From positions 124,001-188,000 of the forward strand of contig NZ_VUNH01000002.1 in assembly GCF_009695745.1 (NCBI RefSeq): 64,000 nucleotides of DNA, in the 5' to 3' direction. The number at the start of each line of letters is the position of its first letter. Positions within the stretch are counted from its first letter, which is position 1. This DNA comes from Pyramidobacter porci. GTDB lineage: Bacteria; Synergistota; Synergistia; Synergistales; Dethiosulfovibrionaceae. Of this stretch, positions 16,907 through 26,785 are shown piece after piece. The notes under the pieces were generated by a model. The model was not told where the DNA came from and did no database searches. It saw only the letters and a program-made list of their open reading frames with translations. The translations under genes and the position numbers were made by a program.

Positions 16907-18547
16907 TCAGCGGGCCAGCTTTTCGCGGAGCAGGCGCAGCAGACGCTTTTTGTCTTGGGGGCTCATGCGCTCGTTGAAGCGGAGCAGGCGGCGCAGGCCG
17001 TTGCCGTTGATCGTGGCGCGCGGGTCGGCGCCGGCGTTCAGCAGGGCTTCCGCCGCCAGCGGGCTGGGATTGTAGCGCACGGCGCAGATCAGCGGCGTGC
17101 GCCCTTCGCCGTCCCTGGCTTCGAGCGCTTCGCCTTTTTCGAGCAGATAGGCGATGATCTCCGGCGCGGCGGCGTTGGGATTGGCGGCGGCGAGCATCAG
17201 CGGCGTGATGCGGGCCGGGTCGCGCTTCAGCGCGGTATTCAGCTTTTTGAGACGGCGGCGTTTGGCGGACGCGGACAGCGCCGCCGAAGCGCGGATCCGA
17301 GCGGCGCGCAGCGCCGGGCGCGAAAGCAGGCGCGTGCTCCGCGACACGGAGGCCAGCGCCGGAGCTTCTATGAAGTGCGATCTCTGCCCTCCAGACGGCT
17401 GCGGCGAACGGCCGGACGCCTTGCTGACGAGAGCGGGGGAAGCGGCGCGTCGCGTCGGTTGGGAGGCGGAAAGCGGCGCGCGTTCGCCGCGGACGCTCAC
17501 GAGCCGGGCGCATTCTTTCACCGCCCGGCAGACGGGCAGGACCGTAAGGAGCGCCGTCTGCCGGGCGACGCTGCGGGGCGTCAGTTCCCGGTCGAGAAAG
17601 CGGACCATCGCCGCGGAATGGCCGCTGCGCACGGCCACCAGCGCGGCGGTGCGGCCGGAACGGTCGGCCGCTTCCGGATCGGCGCCGGCGTCCAGGAGTT
17701 TTTTTGCGATCGCCACGGCCGCGGGCGCTTCGTTGGCGGCGGCGAGCATCAGCGCGGTCAGGCCGTCGCGATTGCGGGCGTTGACGTCGGCTCCCGCGGA
17801 CACCAGCGCGTCGATGACGTCGGTCCTCGTGCTGAAGCGGGCGGCCATCATCAGCGGCGTCCAGCCGGCGTCGTTCGCCTGGTCCACATCCGCGCGGTTG
17901 CCGAGCAGGAACGTGACGATGCCGGGCGCGCCGTCCGTGGCGTTGCGGGCGGCGAAATGGATCGGGCAGTCTCCGCCGCGGCGCGGCTGCACGGCGTCGG
18001 CGTCGGCGGCGTAAAGCGCTTCGACGACGGCGGGATCGCTTGCGTACTGACAGGCGATCATCATCGCCGTCGTGCCGTCTTCGCTTTCGGCCGACGCCAG
18101 CGCATGGTATTGCGTGAGCAGCCTGGCGACGAACGCGGCGGGTCTGTCGGAGCGCAGCGCGAGCATCAGCGGCGTCCAGCGCTCTTTGCTGCGGACGTTG
18201 ACGTCGGCCCCGGCGGCCAGGAGCGCTTCGGCGGCGGCCGTGTCCCCGCCGGCGCAGAGCGCGAACATCAACGGCGTCCAGCCCTCCGTATCGGCGATAT
18301 TGACGTCGGCGCCGCCGGCACGGAGGCGGGCGATCTGTTCGGCATCGCCGCTTTGCGCCGCCAGCATGAGCGGAGGAAGCCCTTTGCCGTGCCCGGGGCG
18401 TCCCTCAAGCCGCCTCAGCGGCTCTTCTCCGACGCCGCCGACGGACGACGACTCTGCGGCGTCCAGCGCATCCGTCGTCGGCGCGGCAGCCTCGGCGGCG
18501 CCGCAGGCCGCCAGCCAGATCACGATCAGCAGTTTTTTCAGATTCAT
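16907..18547 (-). CDS. Ankyrin-repeat lipoprotein
   Basis: 546 residues. The signal peptide ends in a lipobox-like WLAAC (C15), so it is probably a lipoprotein. About seven ankyrin repeats follow (GWTPLMFAL, RWTPLMLAL, GTTAMMIAC, DCPIHFAAR, GWTPLMMAA, GLTALMLAA, GRTAALVAV; residues 55-315). A basic Ser/Arg/Ala-rich linker (about 330-440) separates these from two more repeats (ITPLMLAA, GRTPLICAV; 445-510). Ankyrin repeats bind proteins, so it may be an envelope scaffold or part of a host-contact surface; inference only. GGAGG precedes the ATG, with an extended -10 (TGA-TATGAT) at 18604-18612. Confidence 0.88.
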   Translation of the reverse strand: MNLKKLLIVIWLAACGAAEAAAPTTDALDAAESSSVGGVGEEPLRRLEGRPGHGKGLPPLMLAAQSGDAEQIARLRAGGADVNIADTEGWTPLMFALCAGGDTAAAEALLAAGADVNVRSKERWTPLMLALRSDRPAAFVARLLTQYHALASAESEDGTTAMMIACQYASDPAVVEALYAADADAVQPRRGGDCPIHFAARNATDGAPGIVTFLLGNRADVDQANDAGWTPLMMAARFSTRTDVIDALVSAGADVNARNRDGLTALMLAAANEAPAAVAIAKKLLDAGADPEAADRSGRTAALVAVRSGHSAAMVRFLDRELTPRSVARQTALLTVLPVCRAVKECARLVSVRGERAPLSASQPTRRAASPALVSKASGRSPQPSGGQRSHFIEAPALASVSRSTRLLSRPALRAARIRASAALSASAKRRRLKKLNTALKRDPARITPLMLAAANPNAAAPEIIAYLLEKGEALEARDGEGRTPLICAVRYNPSPLAAEALLNAGADPRATINGNGLRRLLRFNERMSPQDKKRLLRLLREKLAR

Positions 18548-18603
18548 GGCAGAACCTCCGGTGAAATTCTTTGTTGGGGAAAAAGAGCGAATTTTCGCAG
18601 TTC

Positions 18604-18612
18604 ATCATATCA
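18604..18612 (-). promoter_or_regulatory. Extended -10 promoter of the ankyrin gene
   Basis: TGA-TATGAT on the minus strand, 57 nt upstream of the ATG at 18547. No inverted repeat is present here. Confidence 0.5.
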
Positions 18613-18710
18613 CAACCGAAGCGCGAATGAGAGCGGCAATCTTTTGTTTCGCCGCGGGGTAGTGTAGAATCAATGAAACGATTCGAACTTGCGAAGGGAG
18701 GACTGAGCCG

Positions 18711-19703
18711 ATGGATATGATGCAGGGGCGTCCGTTCAAGGGCAGAACGCTGGAGCGGATCGAAAAATTTCTGAGGTCGCTGGGGCTGGACTACGACGAC
18801 GGCGTGGAGATGACGGCCTGCGCCTGCGACGAGGACGGCGAGGTGGTCGCCACGGCGTCGCGTCAGGGCGCGGTGATCAAGTGCGTCGGCGTCAGCGCGG
18901 CGTGTCAGGGCGAGGGGCTGGCGGCGTCGGTCGTGAGCGAGGTCGTGACCGACGCGATCCAGGCCGGGCTGACCCATCTGTTCGTGTTCACGAAGCCGTC
19001 GAACCGACAGATCTTCGACGATCTGGGGTTTTTCCCGATGGCGGAGACCGCCGACGTGCTGCTGATGGAAAACCGCCGCGACGGCGTGAAGCGCTTCGTC
19101 GCTTCGCTGGAACGCCCCGTCCGGGACGGCGTGATCGGCGCCGTGGTGGCGAACTGCAATCCGTTCACGAAAGGGCATCGCTGCCTGATGGAGACGGCGG
19201 CGTCGCAGTGTGATTTTCTGCACGTCTTCGTGCTTTCGGCGGAAAAGAGCCTTTTCCCCGCGGCGCTGCGGCTGGAGATGGTGCGCCGCGGCACTGCGCA
19301 CCTGAGAAACGTCACCGTGCATCCGACCGGCGATTATCTGATCTCGGCGGCGACGTTCCCCGATTATTTTCTCAAGGACAAGGCGCGCGTCGGCGACGTC
19401 AAGTGCGAACTCGACCTGACCATCTTCGCGCGCTGTTTCGCCGAACCGATGAACATCACGCGGCGCTTTGTCGGCACCGAGCCGCTCAGTCCCGTGACGG
19501 AACGTTACAACGAAGCCATGAAGGCGTTTCTGCCGCCGCTGGGCGTCGAAGTGACGGAGATCCCCCGCTGCGAGGCCGGCGGCGTTCCGATCAGCGCCAC
19601 GCGCGCGCGTGCGCTGCTGGAACGCGGCGGCCTTGACGAGCCGGAGCTGGCGGAACTGCTGCCGGAAACGACGCTGGCGCTGCTGCGGGAGTACCGCAAA
19701 TAA
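18711..19703 (+). CDS. citC: [Citrate (pro-3S)-lyase] ligase
   Basis: 330 residues. The enzyme acetylates the prosthetic group of citrate lyase using ATP and acetate. An N-terminal GNAT-like domain (GVSAACQGEGLAAS, about 60-73) is followed by a nucleotidyltransferase domain with NCNPFTKGHR (148-157, the HxGH-type ATP motif) and ISATRAR (about 286-292). These are the hallmarks of CitC. No citD, citE or citF is nearby, so it is an orphan here; it may serve a distant lyase locus. A GGGAGG site precedes the ATG. addB follows 41 nt behind. Confidence 0.9.
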   Translation: MDMMQGRPFKGRTLERIEKFLRSLGLDYDDGVEMTACACDEDGEVVATASRQGAVIKCVGVSAACQGEGLAASVVSEVVTDAIQAGLTHLFVFTKPSNRQIFDDLGFFPMAETADVLLMENRRDGVKRFVASLERPVRDGVIGAVVANCNPFTKGHRCLMETAASQCDFLHVFVLSAEKSLFPAALRLEMVRRGTAHLRNVTVHPTGDYLISAATFPDYFLKDKARVGDVKCELDLTIFARCFAEPMNITRRFVGTEPLSPVTERYNEAMKAFLPPLGVEVTEIPRCEAGGVPISATRARALLERGGLDEPELAELLPETTLALLREYRK

Positions 19704-19744
19704 CGGAAACGGCCGCATGGACGGCGAACGAAAGGAGAAGCGCC

Positions 19745-22582
19745 ATGCCCTTTGAACTGTACGCTTACCGGCGCATCGGCGATCTGGAACGGCTGCTGCG
19801 CGCCCTGCCGCCGGCGCGGGGCCGCACGTTCCTCGTGGCCGGCTCGGGCGACCGCGAACTGCTGGCCGAAACACTGTCGGGAGCGGAGACGTCGCCGGAG
19901 TATCGGATCCGCCGCTGGGACGAGATCTACCGTTTCTTTGCGGAAGAACTGAGCGTCGAAAAGCCGCGCGTGCAGATCGACCCGCCCGACCACTGGCTGC
20001 TGCTCTGGAACATCGTCAGGCGTTACCGCGAATCCGGAGGCGTCCTGCCGGCGGGCGCGCAGCGCCGCGGCTTTCTGACGCTGCTGGGCTCGCAGATCCG
20101 CGAGCTGATCAGCGAAGAGGTGCCGCCGGAAAGCCTCGCCGCCGTCTGCGAAGAAGGCGACCAGCTCGGCCGGGCCTTCGTCGGCCTGTACCGCGCGTAT
20201 CTCGGAGCGCTTGACCGCCAGGGGCTTTCCGACAGCGCCGGCGTCACCACGGAAACGCGCAAACTCCTCGACCTGCCCGGCGCGGCGGACGTGTGCCGTT
20301 CTCTCGATCTCGTGCTCGTCGGATTTTCCAGCCTGACCCATTCGCAGCTGGCGCTCGTGCGCGCCCTCGTCGGGCACGGCGCGGCCGTGCGCCTGTGCGC
20401 GCCCGTCGCCGATCTGCCCGGGGCTTACGGCGCGGCGCAGCAGTTCGGCGTCGACGGCGAAACGCTGTCGGAACGTCGGCCGCTGCGCGCGGTGAAGATC
20501 CAGGGCGGCGATCCGCGCCAGGAGCTGGAAACGGCGGCGCGCTCGCTGGCGCTCTGGGAGCGGGGCGAAGGGTCGCTGGCGGATCTGGGGCCGTGGCCGG
20601 GGCTGGAAGCCGTGGCCTTTTCGGTGCCGCGCGCCCGCCTCGCCGAAGCGCGTGAGGTCTTTGCACGCTACGGCCTGCCTGTTTTCTGGGATTTCCGCCG
20701 CGCGATCAGCGAGACGCCGCTCTGGCAGCTCTCGTCGGCTTGTCTCGAAGCGGCCGAGAGCGGCTGGCAGACGGAGCCGACGCTGCGGCTGCTGTCGCTG
20801 CCGTGGCTGTGCGGAGCCGAGCTCGACATAGAGCGGTTGAGAGCGTTCCATCCCCGCGGCGCCAAAGGCTGGGAAAAAGCGCTCGACGGCGCCGGCGCTT
20901 CGGCCCGCGCCGCGTTCGTCGACTGCCGCCGTTACGCCGCGAAAGTGCGGCGCGGCGGGACGGTGCTGGAACTGCTGACGGCGCTGCGCGCATTTGCCTC
21001 GGGGCGGGCGCTGGCCGTGGCGCGGCTGACGGTCGATGCGCCGGAGCTGGACGGCCGCATCGCCCTGTTCTCGGAAGCGCTGCGCGAGCTGGACCGCAAA
21101 ATCCTTTTCATCAAAGAAGTCGTGCGCGACCTCGGCGAGTTCGGGGCGCAGAAACTTTCCGGCGCCGACGCGCGCGCCTACCTGTCGGCGTGGGCCGACG
21201 GCACGACCGTGTCGCCGGGGCAGCGCGAGGCCGGCTGCCTGACGGTCTTCGCCGGCGCGCCGTCGCCGCTGTTCCACGTGCCGTACTGGTTCATGATCGG
21301 CACGGAAGCGTCGCAGTGGCCGGGCGGCCTTCGTGAGTCGCCGCTGCTCGACGAGGCGCGCAAGGAGCGCCTCCACGGCTTGAGTTCTTTGGGGCTGGAC
21401 CGCAGCCATCTGCCCCTGCTGTCGGAGCAGTGGCGGCAGCGCGAGTTCCTTTTCCGCCGTTTGATCGCCTGCGGCGACCTCTGTACGTTCCTCTGCCGCA
21501 GCGCCACTGACGCGCAGGAACGGCCGCAGGAAGAATCGGCGTTGATCGCCGCCGCCGCAGCCGACCGTTGGATCGCGGTCGATGGTTCGGTCGCGCGCGG
21601 TCTTGACGGGATCCTCGTCGCGCCGCAGGAAGCGGCGCTGACGCCCGTCGAAGCGCGGCGGCCGGATTTCCGCGTCGAGAACGCGCTGCCGGCCAGCCGC
21701 GTGCCGCCGGGGCGGCTCGAAGCCGCGGCCGCCGAAGTGCGCCTGAGTTCCGTGGACGACTTCGCCGAGTGCCCGTATCTTTTCGCGCTGCGTGCCGTCC
21801 TCGGTTACGAGGAGCCGCCGCGCGAGGGCGAGTACGACCCGCTCCGCGGCGGCACGGCCATGCACGCCCTCTGGGAGCGCGTCTGGCGCGAGTACGCCGC
21901 GTCGGGCTGCCGCGGCTCGGTCGAAGAGAGGACGCGCCGCCTGTTCGACGAAGTCGTCGGCGAAAACTATCCGGCGCTGCTGCAATCTCCGTCGTTGAGC
22001 CGTGCGCTGCTGGAGGTGCGCGGCTCAGCGGTACGCTGCGCGGCGAAACAGGACGAGTGGGAAACGGCGCTGCGCCCGTTGCGCGAAGAGATCCTCTGCG
22101 AGTTCGACCTGCCGCCGCTGCGGCGCGGCGCGGTCACGTTCAGCGGCCGCTGCGACCGCCTCGACCGCCTCAAAGACGGCCGTTTCCTGCTCTGGGACTA
22201 CAAAGCGGGAAAAGCCTCCGCTTACGGCAAGGCGTTCCAGCTGGGCTGCTACGCGCTGGCCCTCGAAGGCGGCGGCCTGGGCGGAGGCGGATGCGCCGGC
22301 TGGGGCTACGTCGGCCAGAAAGACGCCGCCGTTTCCGGCTGTTGGGACGACGACGTCGCCTCGCTGCTGAACAAACGGAGCGGATCGAAAACGCTGCGCG
22401 AGCGGAAAGACGGGGCCGGCCAGCTGCTGTCGGATATCGCCCTGGCCATGGACGCCGGGCAGTTCCCGCCGCGCTACGAGAGCAAACGCTGCCGCGCCTG
22501 CGCCTTCGCGGCGATCTGCCGCCGCGGCGAGATGAGCGGCGAACTCGAAGAATCGGAAGAGGAGGGCGCCGATGACGAATAA
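19745..22582 (+). CDS. addB: AddB-like PD-(D/E)XK nuclease subunit
   Basis: 945 residues. This is the nuclease/scaffold partner of AddA in double-strand break processing. The N-terminal half is a degenerate helicase fold with no Walker A. The C-terminal nuclease has GRCDRLDRL and LLWDYKAGK (D and K of the PD-(D/E)XK site, about 805-830). A four-cysteine iron-sulfur signature comprises C in FAECPYLF (about 677) and CRACAFAAIC (about 919-928). Known AddB proteins are around 1100 residues, so this one is short. The stop overlaps the addA start by 11 nt. Confidence 0.85.
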   Translation: MPFELYAYRRIGDLERLLRALPPARGRTFLVAGSGDRELLAETLSGAETSPEYRIRRWDEIYRFFAEELSVEKPRVQIDPPDHWLLLWNIVRRYRESGGVLPAGAQRRGFLTLLGSQIRELISEEVPPESLAAVCEEGDQLGRAFVGLYRAYLGALDRQGLSDSAGVTTETRKLLDLPGAADVCRSLDLVLVGFSSLTHSQLALVRALVGHGAAVRLCAPVADLPGAYGAAQQFGVDGETLSERRPLRAVKIQGGDPRQELETAARSLALWERGEGSLADLGPWPGLEAVAFSVPRARLAEAREVFARYGLPVFWDFRRAISETPLWQLSSACLEAAESGWQTEPTLRLLSLPWLCGAELDIERLRAFHPRGAKGWEKALDGAGASARAAFVDCRRYAAKVRRGGTVLELLTALRAFASGRALAVARLTVDAPELDGRIALFSEALRELDRKILFIKEVVRDLGEFGAQKLSGADARAYLSAWADGTTVSPGQREAGCLTVFAGAPSPLFHVPYWFMIGTEASQWPGGLRESPLLDEARKERLHGLSSLGLDRSHLPLLSEQWRQREFLFRRLIACGDLCTFLCRSATDAQERPQEESALIAAAAADRWIAVDGSVARGLDGILVAPQEAALTPVEARRPDFRVENALPASRVPPGRLEAAAAEVRLSSVDDFAECPYLFALRAVLGYEEPPREGEYDPLRGGTAMHALWERVWREYAASGCRGSVEERTRRLFDEVVGENYPALLQSPSLSRALLEVRGSAVRCAAKQDEWETALRPLREEILCEFDLPPLRRGAVTFSGRCDRLDRLKDGRFLLWDYKAGKASAYGKAFQLGCYALALEGGGLGGGGCAGWGYVGQKDAAVSGCWDDDVASLLNKRSGSKTLRERKDGAGQLLSDIALAMDAGQFPPRYESKRCRACAFAAICRRGEMSGELEESEEEGADDE

Positions 22583-25500
22583 AGAACGCGGACTGCCACC
22601 TCTGCCGGAAGAAGACCTGGCGCTGCTGAAAAATTACGTCGCCTCGCAGGGCCTGCCCGAGCAGGTCGAGGCGATCACGTCCGACGCGCCGCTGACGGTG
22701 GTCGGCGCCGGGGCCGGCACGGGCAAGACCTGGACGCTGGCCTGGCGCTTCGTCTGGACCGTGCTGACGCGCGAAGACGTGCGCCATACGCTGACGCTGA
22801 CGTTTACCGAAAAGGCGGCGTCGGAGATGCGCCGCCGCATCGCCGCGCTGCTGTCGGACCTCGAACCGGCGCTCGCCCCGTCAACCGAGCTTTCGCGCCG
22901 CCGCGCCGCGGCGCTGGCCTCGCTCGATCAGGCCTATATCTCCACGATCCACGGCTTCGGCGCGCGCGTCATCGGCGAAGCCGGGTTGCCGCTGCCCGTC
23001 GAGCCGTCGCTGCGCCTCGTCGGTGATCCCGAAGCCAACGAGTTCTGGCGCGAACTGACCGGCGCGCTGGACCGGCTCGACGCCGAATGGTTCTGCTGGG
23101 GCATGGACCGCGGGTACGGGGCCGCCGCGCGCGGGCTGCTGAACGACCCCGGAGCCGCCGACGTGGTGAACTGCTGGCGCCCCGAGGGCGTCGCCGATTT
23201 CGCCCGCAGTTTCGAGAGCATGATGTCCGACTTCGGCGAGACGGCCGAAAGTATCCTCGCCAAACTGGATTCTCCCGACGAGCGGGCGCTGGAACTGCTG
23301 CGGCAAAATCTCGGCGCCGAGTTCGCGCGGCTGGCCGACTGCTGGACCGAAGGCTTCGACGTCGATCCCGCCCGGTGCGGCGGCACGGGCGATTTCGTCG
23401 CGCGCTTTGCCGCCTTCCGCAACCGCTGGAACGCGCGCGGCTTCGTGGACGAAGCCGACTGCCGCGAGTTCGTCTTCGACGCCGCCGACACCGTCAAAAA
23501 CGCGCGCGGCAAGCTGGCCGACGCGCTGGCGGAAGCGATGGGCGTGAAGCTGGCCGACTGGCGCAGGGACGCCGAAGCGCTGCGGGTCTTCGAGCGCCTG
23601 CTCGCCGACGGGTGGAGCGCGGACGAGCTGAAACTGCGCGCGCTGCTGATCCGTTTCGGCTGGCTGTGCTGGCGCAAGTGGCAGGCGTACAAGGCCTCGC
23701 GCGGCGGCGTCACTTTTTCCGACCTGATCGCTTTGGCCGGGCAGGCGCTGGAGCGCGACGAATCTTACGCCGCGCGTTTTTCCGAAGTGCTTGTGGACGA
23801 GTTCCAGGACACCAACGACCAGCAGGACGCCCTGCTGCGCGCCGTTCGGCGCGCGGGGGGCGCGCGGCTGTTCGCAGTCGGCGACCTGAAACAGTCCATT
23901 TATCGCTTCCGCCACGCCGAGCCGGCCATCTTCGAGCGCTACATCAGCGCAGCGAAGAACGGCGGCGGCCGCTACGTGAGCCTGTCGGTGTCGTTTCGCA
24001 GCGGCGAGAAAGTTCTGGACGCTGTCAACGGCCGCTTCGAAAAAATCTGGAAAGACCGCCTCGGCGCGGAGCTGAACCAGCCTTACGAGGCGCTTCGCTC
24101 GCCGCGCGGTCTGGCGCGAGCCGCCGCGTGGATCGGCGAGCGTCAACGCACGGAACTGCCCGTCTGCGAACGGCTGCTGGAAGAATTCCAACGCGACGAA
24201 GAAGGAGAGACGCTCGAAAGCGCGGCCGCCGTGCGCGACCGTCTGGCGCTGCGTCTGGCGCTGCGGCTCTGCGAGCTGCGCGGGGGGGAGGCGAAAGTCT
24301 GGGACCGCGACCGCCTGCGCCCCGTTCGCTGGGGCGATATGGCCGTGCTGACGCCGACTCGCAGTTCCTACGAGAACCTGCAGAGGGCCTTCTCGCTCTG
24401 CGGCGTTCCCGCCGCCTTTACCGGGGGGCGCAGCTTCTACGCGCGGCCGGAGATCCGCGATGCCTGCGCGCTCTGCGCGTTTCTCGCCGATCCTCGCGAC
24501 CGCACGGCGCTGGCGGGATTCCTGTGTTCGCCTTTTTCCGGCCTGCCGCTTGCGGAAGCTCAGGCGCTGCTGCCGCTCCTCGGCCGCGGCGAGCCGCTGG
24601 AAACTTTGGCGGAACATTGGCCCGCCCCGGCGGCAAAATTGGCGGCTCTGGCCCGGCAGGCCATGCTCGAAGGCCCGTCGGCGGCTCTGGCTTCGCTGCT
24701 GGCCCGCGGCGACTGCCTGAAAAACGTTCATCCGAAAAGGCGCGCTTCAGCTCTGGCCAATCTGCGCCGCGCCGTGACTCTGCTGGAAGAGTACGAAGCG
24801 GGCGTTGCCCCGTCGCCGGCGGGCGTCGCCGCCTATCTTCGCAGCGCTCTGCGCCGCGGCGCGGCCGATCCCGAAGCCGGCGCCGAAGCCGGCGGCGACA
24901 CGGTCAACGTGATGACGATCCACGCTTCCAAGGGGCTGGAGTTCCCGCTCGTGGCCGTTTTCGGTCTGGAACACGGCGGGCGCGCCGGCGCGCGGGAAAA
25001 GGGCGTCGTCCCTTCGCGCCATCTGCTGGCGGCCGCGCCGCGTTTCCCCGATGGCTGGCCCGAGGGCGACTGCCTGCTCGGCAAGGTCCACGCCCGTCTC
25101 GACGAGCGCGCCGAGTACGAGGAACGGCAGCGCCTTTATTACGTGGCGCTGACCCGCGCGCGCGACGGCCTGATCCTGTGCGGCCTTATGCCCGGCAGGG
25201 AAAAAAGCGCGGAAAAAGACCGTTCGCTGCTGTCGATCGAGCGCGTCGGCGGCGAGCTCGTCCCCGCGTCCGGCGAAGTTTCCCCCCGCGAGGCCGAAGC
25301 GTGGCTGCGCCGCAACACGGCTGCCGCGCATGAAAAGGCGGCCCTCGGCGTCGACGTGCCGCTGACCGCCTTCCGTCCGCGCGCGCTGCGCCGCGTCAGC
25401 GCCACCTCGCACGCGCTCTGGAGCCTGTGCCCGGCGGCGTGGCGCCTGTCCTTCCGTCAGAACCTCGACCTGAGCTGGAACGCCGGCGAAGGCGAATCGC

Positions 25501-26207
25501 TTCGCGAAGCCTCCGGCGGCGCCGAACTGGGCGACGTCGCGCACTGGATCCTTTCCAAATGGGACTTCAGCGACGACGATTACCGACGCATCCTCGGACT
25601 CCGCGACGGCCATCTGCGCCCCGAATTCCGCCGCGTCTGGCGCGATCCGGCCTCGCGCCGCGACCTGGAAAACTTTTTGCACAACTTCCACAGCCCCGGC
25701 GGCGAAAAGCTGCTGGCGCGGCTGCGCCGGGCACTGGCGGAAGGAACGCTGGCGCGCGAATATCCGTTCAAGGTCCGTCTCGGTTCCGTCGATCTGATCG
25801 GCGCCGTCGACGCCTTCTGGATCGAAAACGACGCCGCCGGCCGTCCGGCGCGGCTGTGCGTGCGCGACTACAAGACCGCGCGCCTGCCCAGGGATCCGCT
25901 GCGCCGCCGCTGGATGGACGACTTTTACGCGCGGCAGCTGCAGTTTTACGCGCTGGCCCTGCGCCGCCAGCGTCCTGAGTTCGCGCCGCTGGCGCTCGAC
26001 CTGGCGCTGTGGAACCTGCGCGGCGGCGCGGAGCAGAAGCTCGAAGCGCTGGACGCGGGGGCCGAAAAAACGCTGGAAGCCGCGCTCCTGGCGCAGGCGT
26101 CGCAGGCGGCCTCCGGCCCGTGGCCGCCCGACCGCTCGCGCTGCGCCGGCTGCGCTTACGCGCGCGCCTGCGTGTTCCGCGGGCATGGAGATCCTTTGGA
26201 AACGTGA
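22572..26207 (+). CDS. addA: AddA-like helicase-nuclease
   Basis: 1211 residues; UvrD-type helicase with motif I GAGAGTGKT (about 47-55), motif II VDEFQDTND (about 408-416), motif III GDLKQSIYRFRH, motif V MTIHASKGLEFP and motif VI YYVALTRARD. The C-terminal nuclease has DLIGAVDAFW, VRDYKTAR and the QLQFYAL helix. Unusually, it also carries the four-cysteine pattern seen in AddB: C in LWSLCPAAW and CAGCAYARAC near the C-terminus. It pairs with the addB gene upstream by an 11-nt overlap. Confidence 0.92.
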   Translation: MTNKERGLPPLPEEDLALLKNYVASQGLPEQVEAITSDAPLTVVGAGAGTGKTWTLAWRFVWTVLTREDVRHTLTLTFTEKAASEMRRRIAALLSDLEPALAPSTELSRRRAAALASLDQAYISTIHGFGARVIGEAGLPLPVEPSLRLVGDPEANEFWRELTGALDRLDAEWFCWGMDRGYGAAARGLLNDPGAADVVNCWRPEGVADFARSFESMMSDFGETAESILAKLDSPDERALELLRQNLGAEFARLADCWTEGFDVDPARCGGTGDFVARFAAFRNRWNARGFVDEADCREFVFDAADTVKNARGKLADALAEAMGVKLADWRRDAEALRVFERLLADGWSADELKLRALLIRFGWLCWRKWQAYKASRGGVTFSDLIALAGQALERDESYAARFSEVLVDEFQDTNDQQDALLRAVRRAGGARLFAVGDLKQSIYRFRHAEPAIFERYISAAKNGGGRYVSLSVSFRSGEKVLDAVNGRFEKIWKDRLGAELNQPYEALRSPRGLARAAAWIGERQRTELPVCERLLEEFQRDEEGETLESAAAVRDRLALRLALRLCELRGGEAKVWDRDRLRPVRWGDMAVLTPTRSSYENLQRAFSLCGVPAAFTGGRSFYARPEIRDACALCAFLADPRDRTALAGFLCSPFSGLPLAEAQALLPLLGRGEPLETLAEHWPAPAAKLAALARQAMLEGPSAALASLLARGDCLKNVHPKRRASALANLRRAVTLLEEYEAGVAPSPAGVAAYLRSALRRGAADPEAGAEAGGDTVNVMTIHASKGLEFPLVAVFGLEHGGRAGAREKGVVPSRHLLAAAPRFPDGWPEGDCLLGKVHARLDERAEYEERQRLYYVALTRARDGLILCGLMPGREKSAEKDRSLLSIERVGGELVPASGEVSPREAEAWLRRNTAAAHEKAALGVDVPLTAFRPRALRRVSATSHALWSLCPAAWRLSFRQNLDLSWNAGEGESLREASGGAELGDVAHWILSKWDFSDDDYRRILGLRDGHLRPEFRRVWRDPASRRDLENFLHNFHSPGGEKLLARLRRALAEGTLAREYPFKVRLGSVDLIGAVDAFWIENDAAGRPARLCVRDYKTARLPRDPLRRRWMDDFYARQLQFYALALRRQRPEFAPLALDLALWNLRGGAEQKLEALDAGAEKTLEAALLAQASQAASGPWPPDRSRCAGCAYARACVFRGHGDPLET

Positions 26208-26252
26208 AATGAACGGTCATAATTTTATTCACTGACTGTCTGTTTTTGGACA

Positions 26253-26276
26253 GAAATGTTCCACGTGGAACATTTC
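26253..26276. other. parS-like site, 24-bp perfect palindrome
   Basis: The 16-bp core TGTTCCACGTGGAACA (26257-26272) is a known functional parS variant recognised by ParB/Spo0J. It is extended by four further self-complementary bases on each side. It lies in the gap between addA and the convergent glyoxalase gene. Confidence 0.75.
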
Positions 26277-26282
26277 GAAATG

Positions 26283-26336
26283 AAAACGCGAGGGCGAACG
26301 GCCGGATTTTATCCAGCCGTTCGCCCTCGCGTTTTT
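26283..26336 (-). terminator. Terminator of the glyoxalase gene, 20-bp stem
   Basis: Arms 26283-26302 and 26316-26335 pair perfectly, with A4 and T5 at the ends. It can also stop plus-strand transcription from addA. Confidence 0.9.
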
Positions 26337-26376
26337 GCCGCGGTGCGGCGACCCGTTTTCGTCGGCGAAAGAAAGA

Positions 26377-26742
26377 TTATCCGCGCGCGGGCAGCACTTC
26401 GATCCAGTATTGGTCGGGATCCTGGATGAAGTAAATGCCCATGGCATGGTTCTCGTAGCAGATGCAGCCCATTTCTTCGTGGAGCCGGTGCGCCGCTTCG
26501 AAATCGTCGACGCGCAGCGCCAGATGGAACTCCTGCTCGCCGAGGTCGTACGGCTCGGCACGGTCGTGCAGCCAGGTCAGCTCGAGCTGAAAATCGGTGA
26601 CGCCGTCGTCCAGATAGACGATCGTGAAACCGTTTCCCTCGATGCGGCGCGCTTCTTTCAGCCCCAGCGCCTTTTCGTAAAAATCCATGCTCCGTTTCAG
26701 GTCGAGGACGTTGAAGTTCGTGTGGACAAAATGGAATTTCAT
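26377..26742 (-). CDS. Glyoxalase I-like VOC-family protein
   Basis: 121 residues from the ATG at 26742, with AAGGAGG upstream. A typical glyoxalase I fold: the four metal ligands align as H7 (FVHTNF), E54 (QLELTW), H73 (EFHLAL) and E115 (YWIEVLP). It would convert a methylglyoxal-thiol adduct to lactoyl-thioester, though other VOC enzymes share this pattern. Monocistronic, with an extended -10 (TGA-TAGAAT) at 26777-26785. Confidence 0.85.
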   Translation of the reverse strand: MKFHFVHTNFNVLDLKRSMDFYEKALGLKEARRIEGNGFTIVYLDDGVTDFQLELTWLHDRAEPYDLGEQEFHLALRVDDFEAAHRLHEEMGCICYENHAMGIYFIQDPDQYWIEVLPARG

Positions 26743-26776
26743 CGGGGAACCTCCTTGGGATCGTTTGGGCTTTTTC

Positions 26777-26785
26777 ATTCTATCA
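26777..26785 (-). promoter_or_regulatory. Extended -10 promoter of the glyoxalase gene
   Basis: TGA-TAGAAT on the minus strand, 35 nt upstream of the ATG at 26742. Confidence 0.5.
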
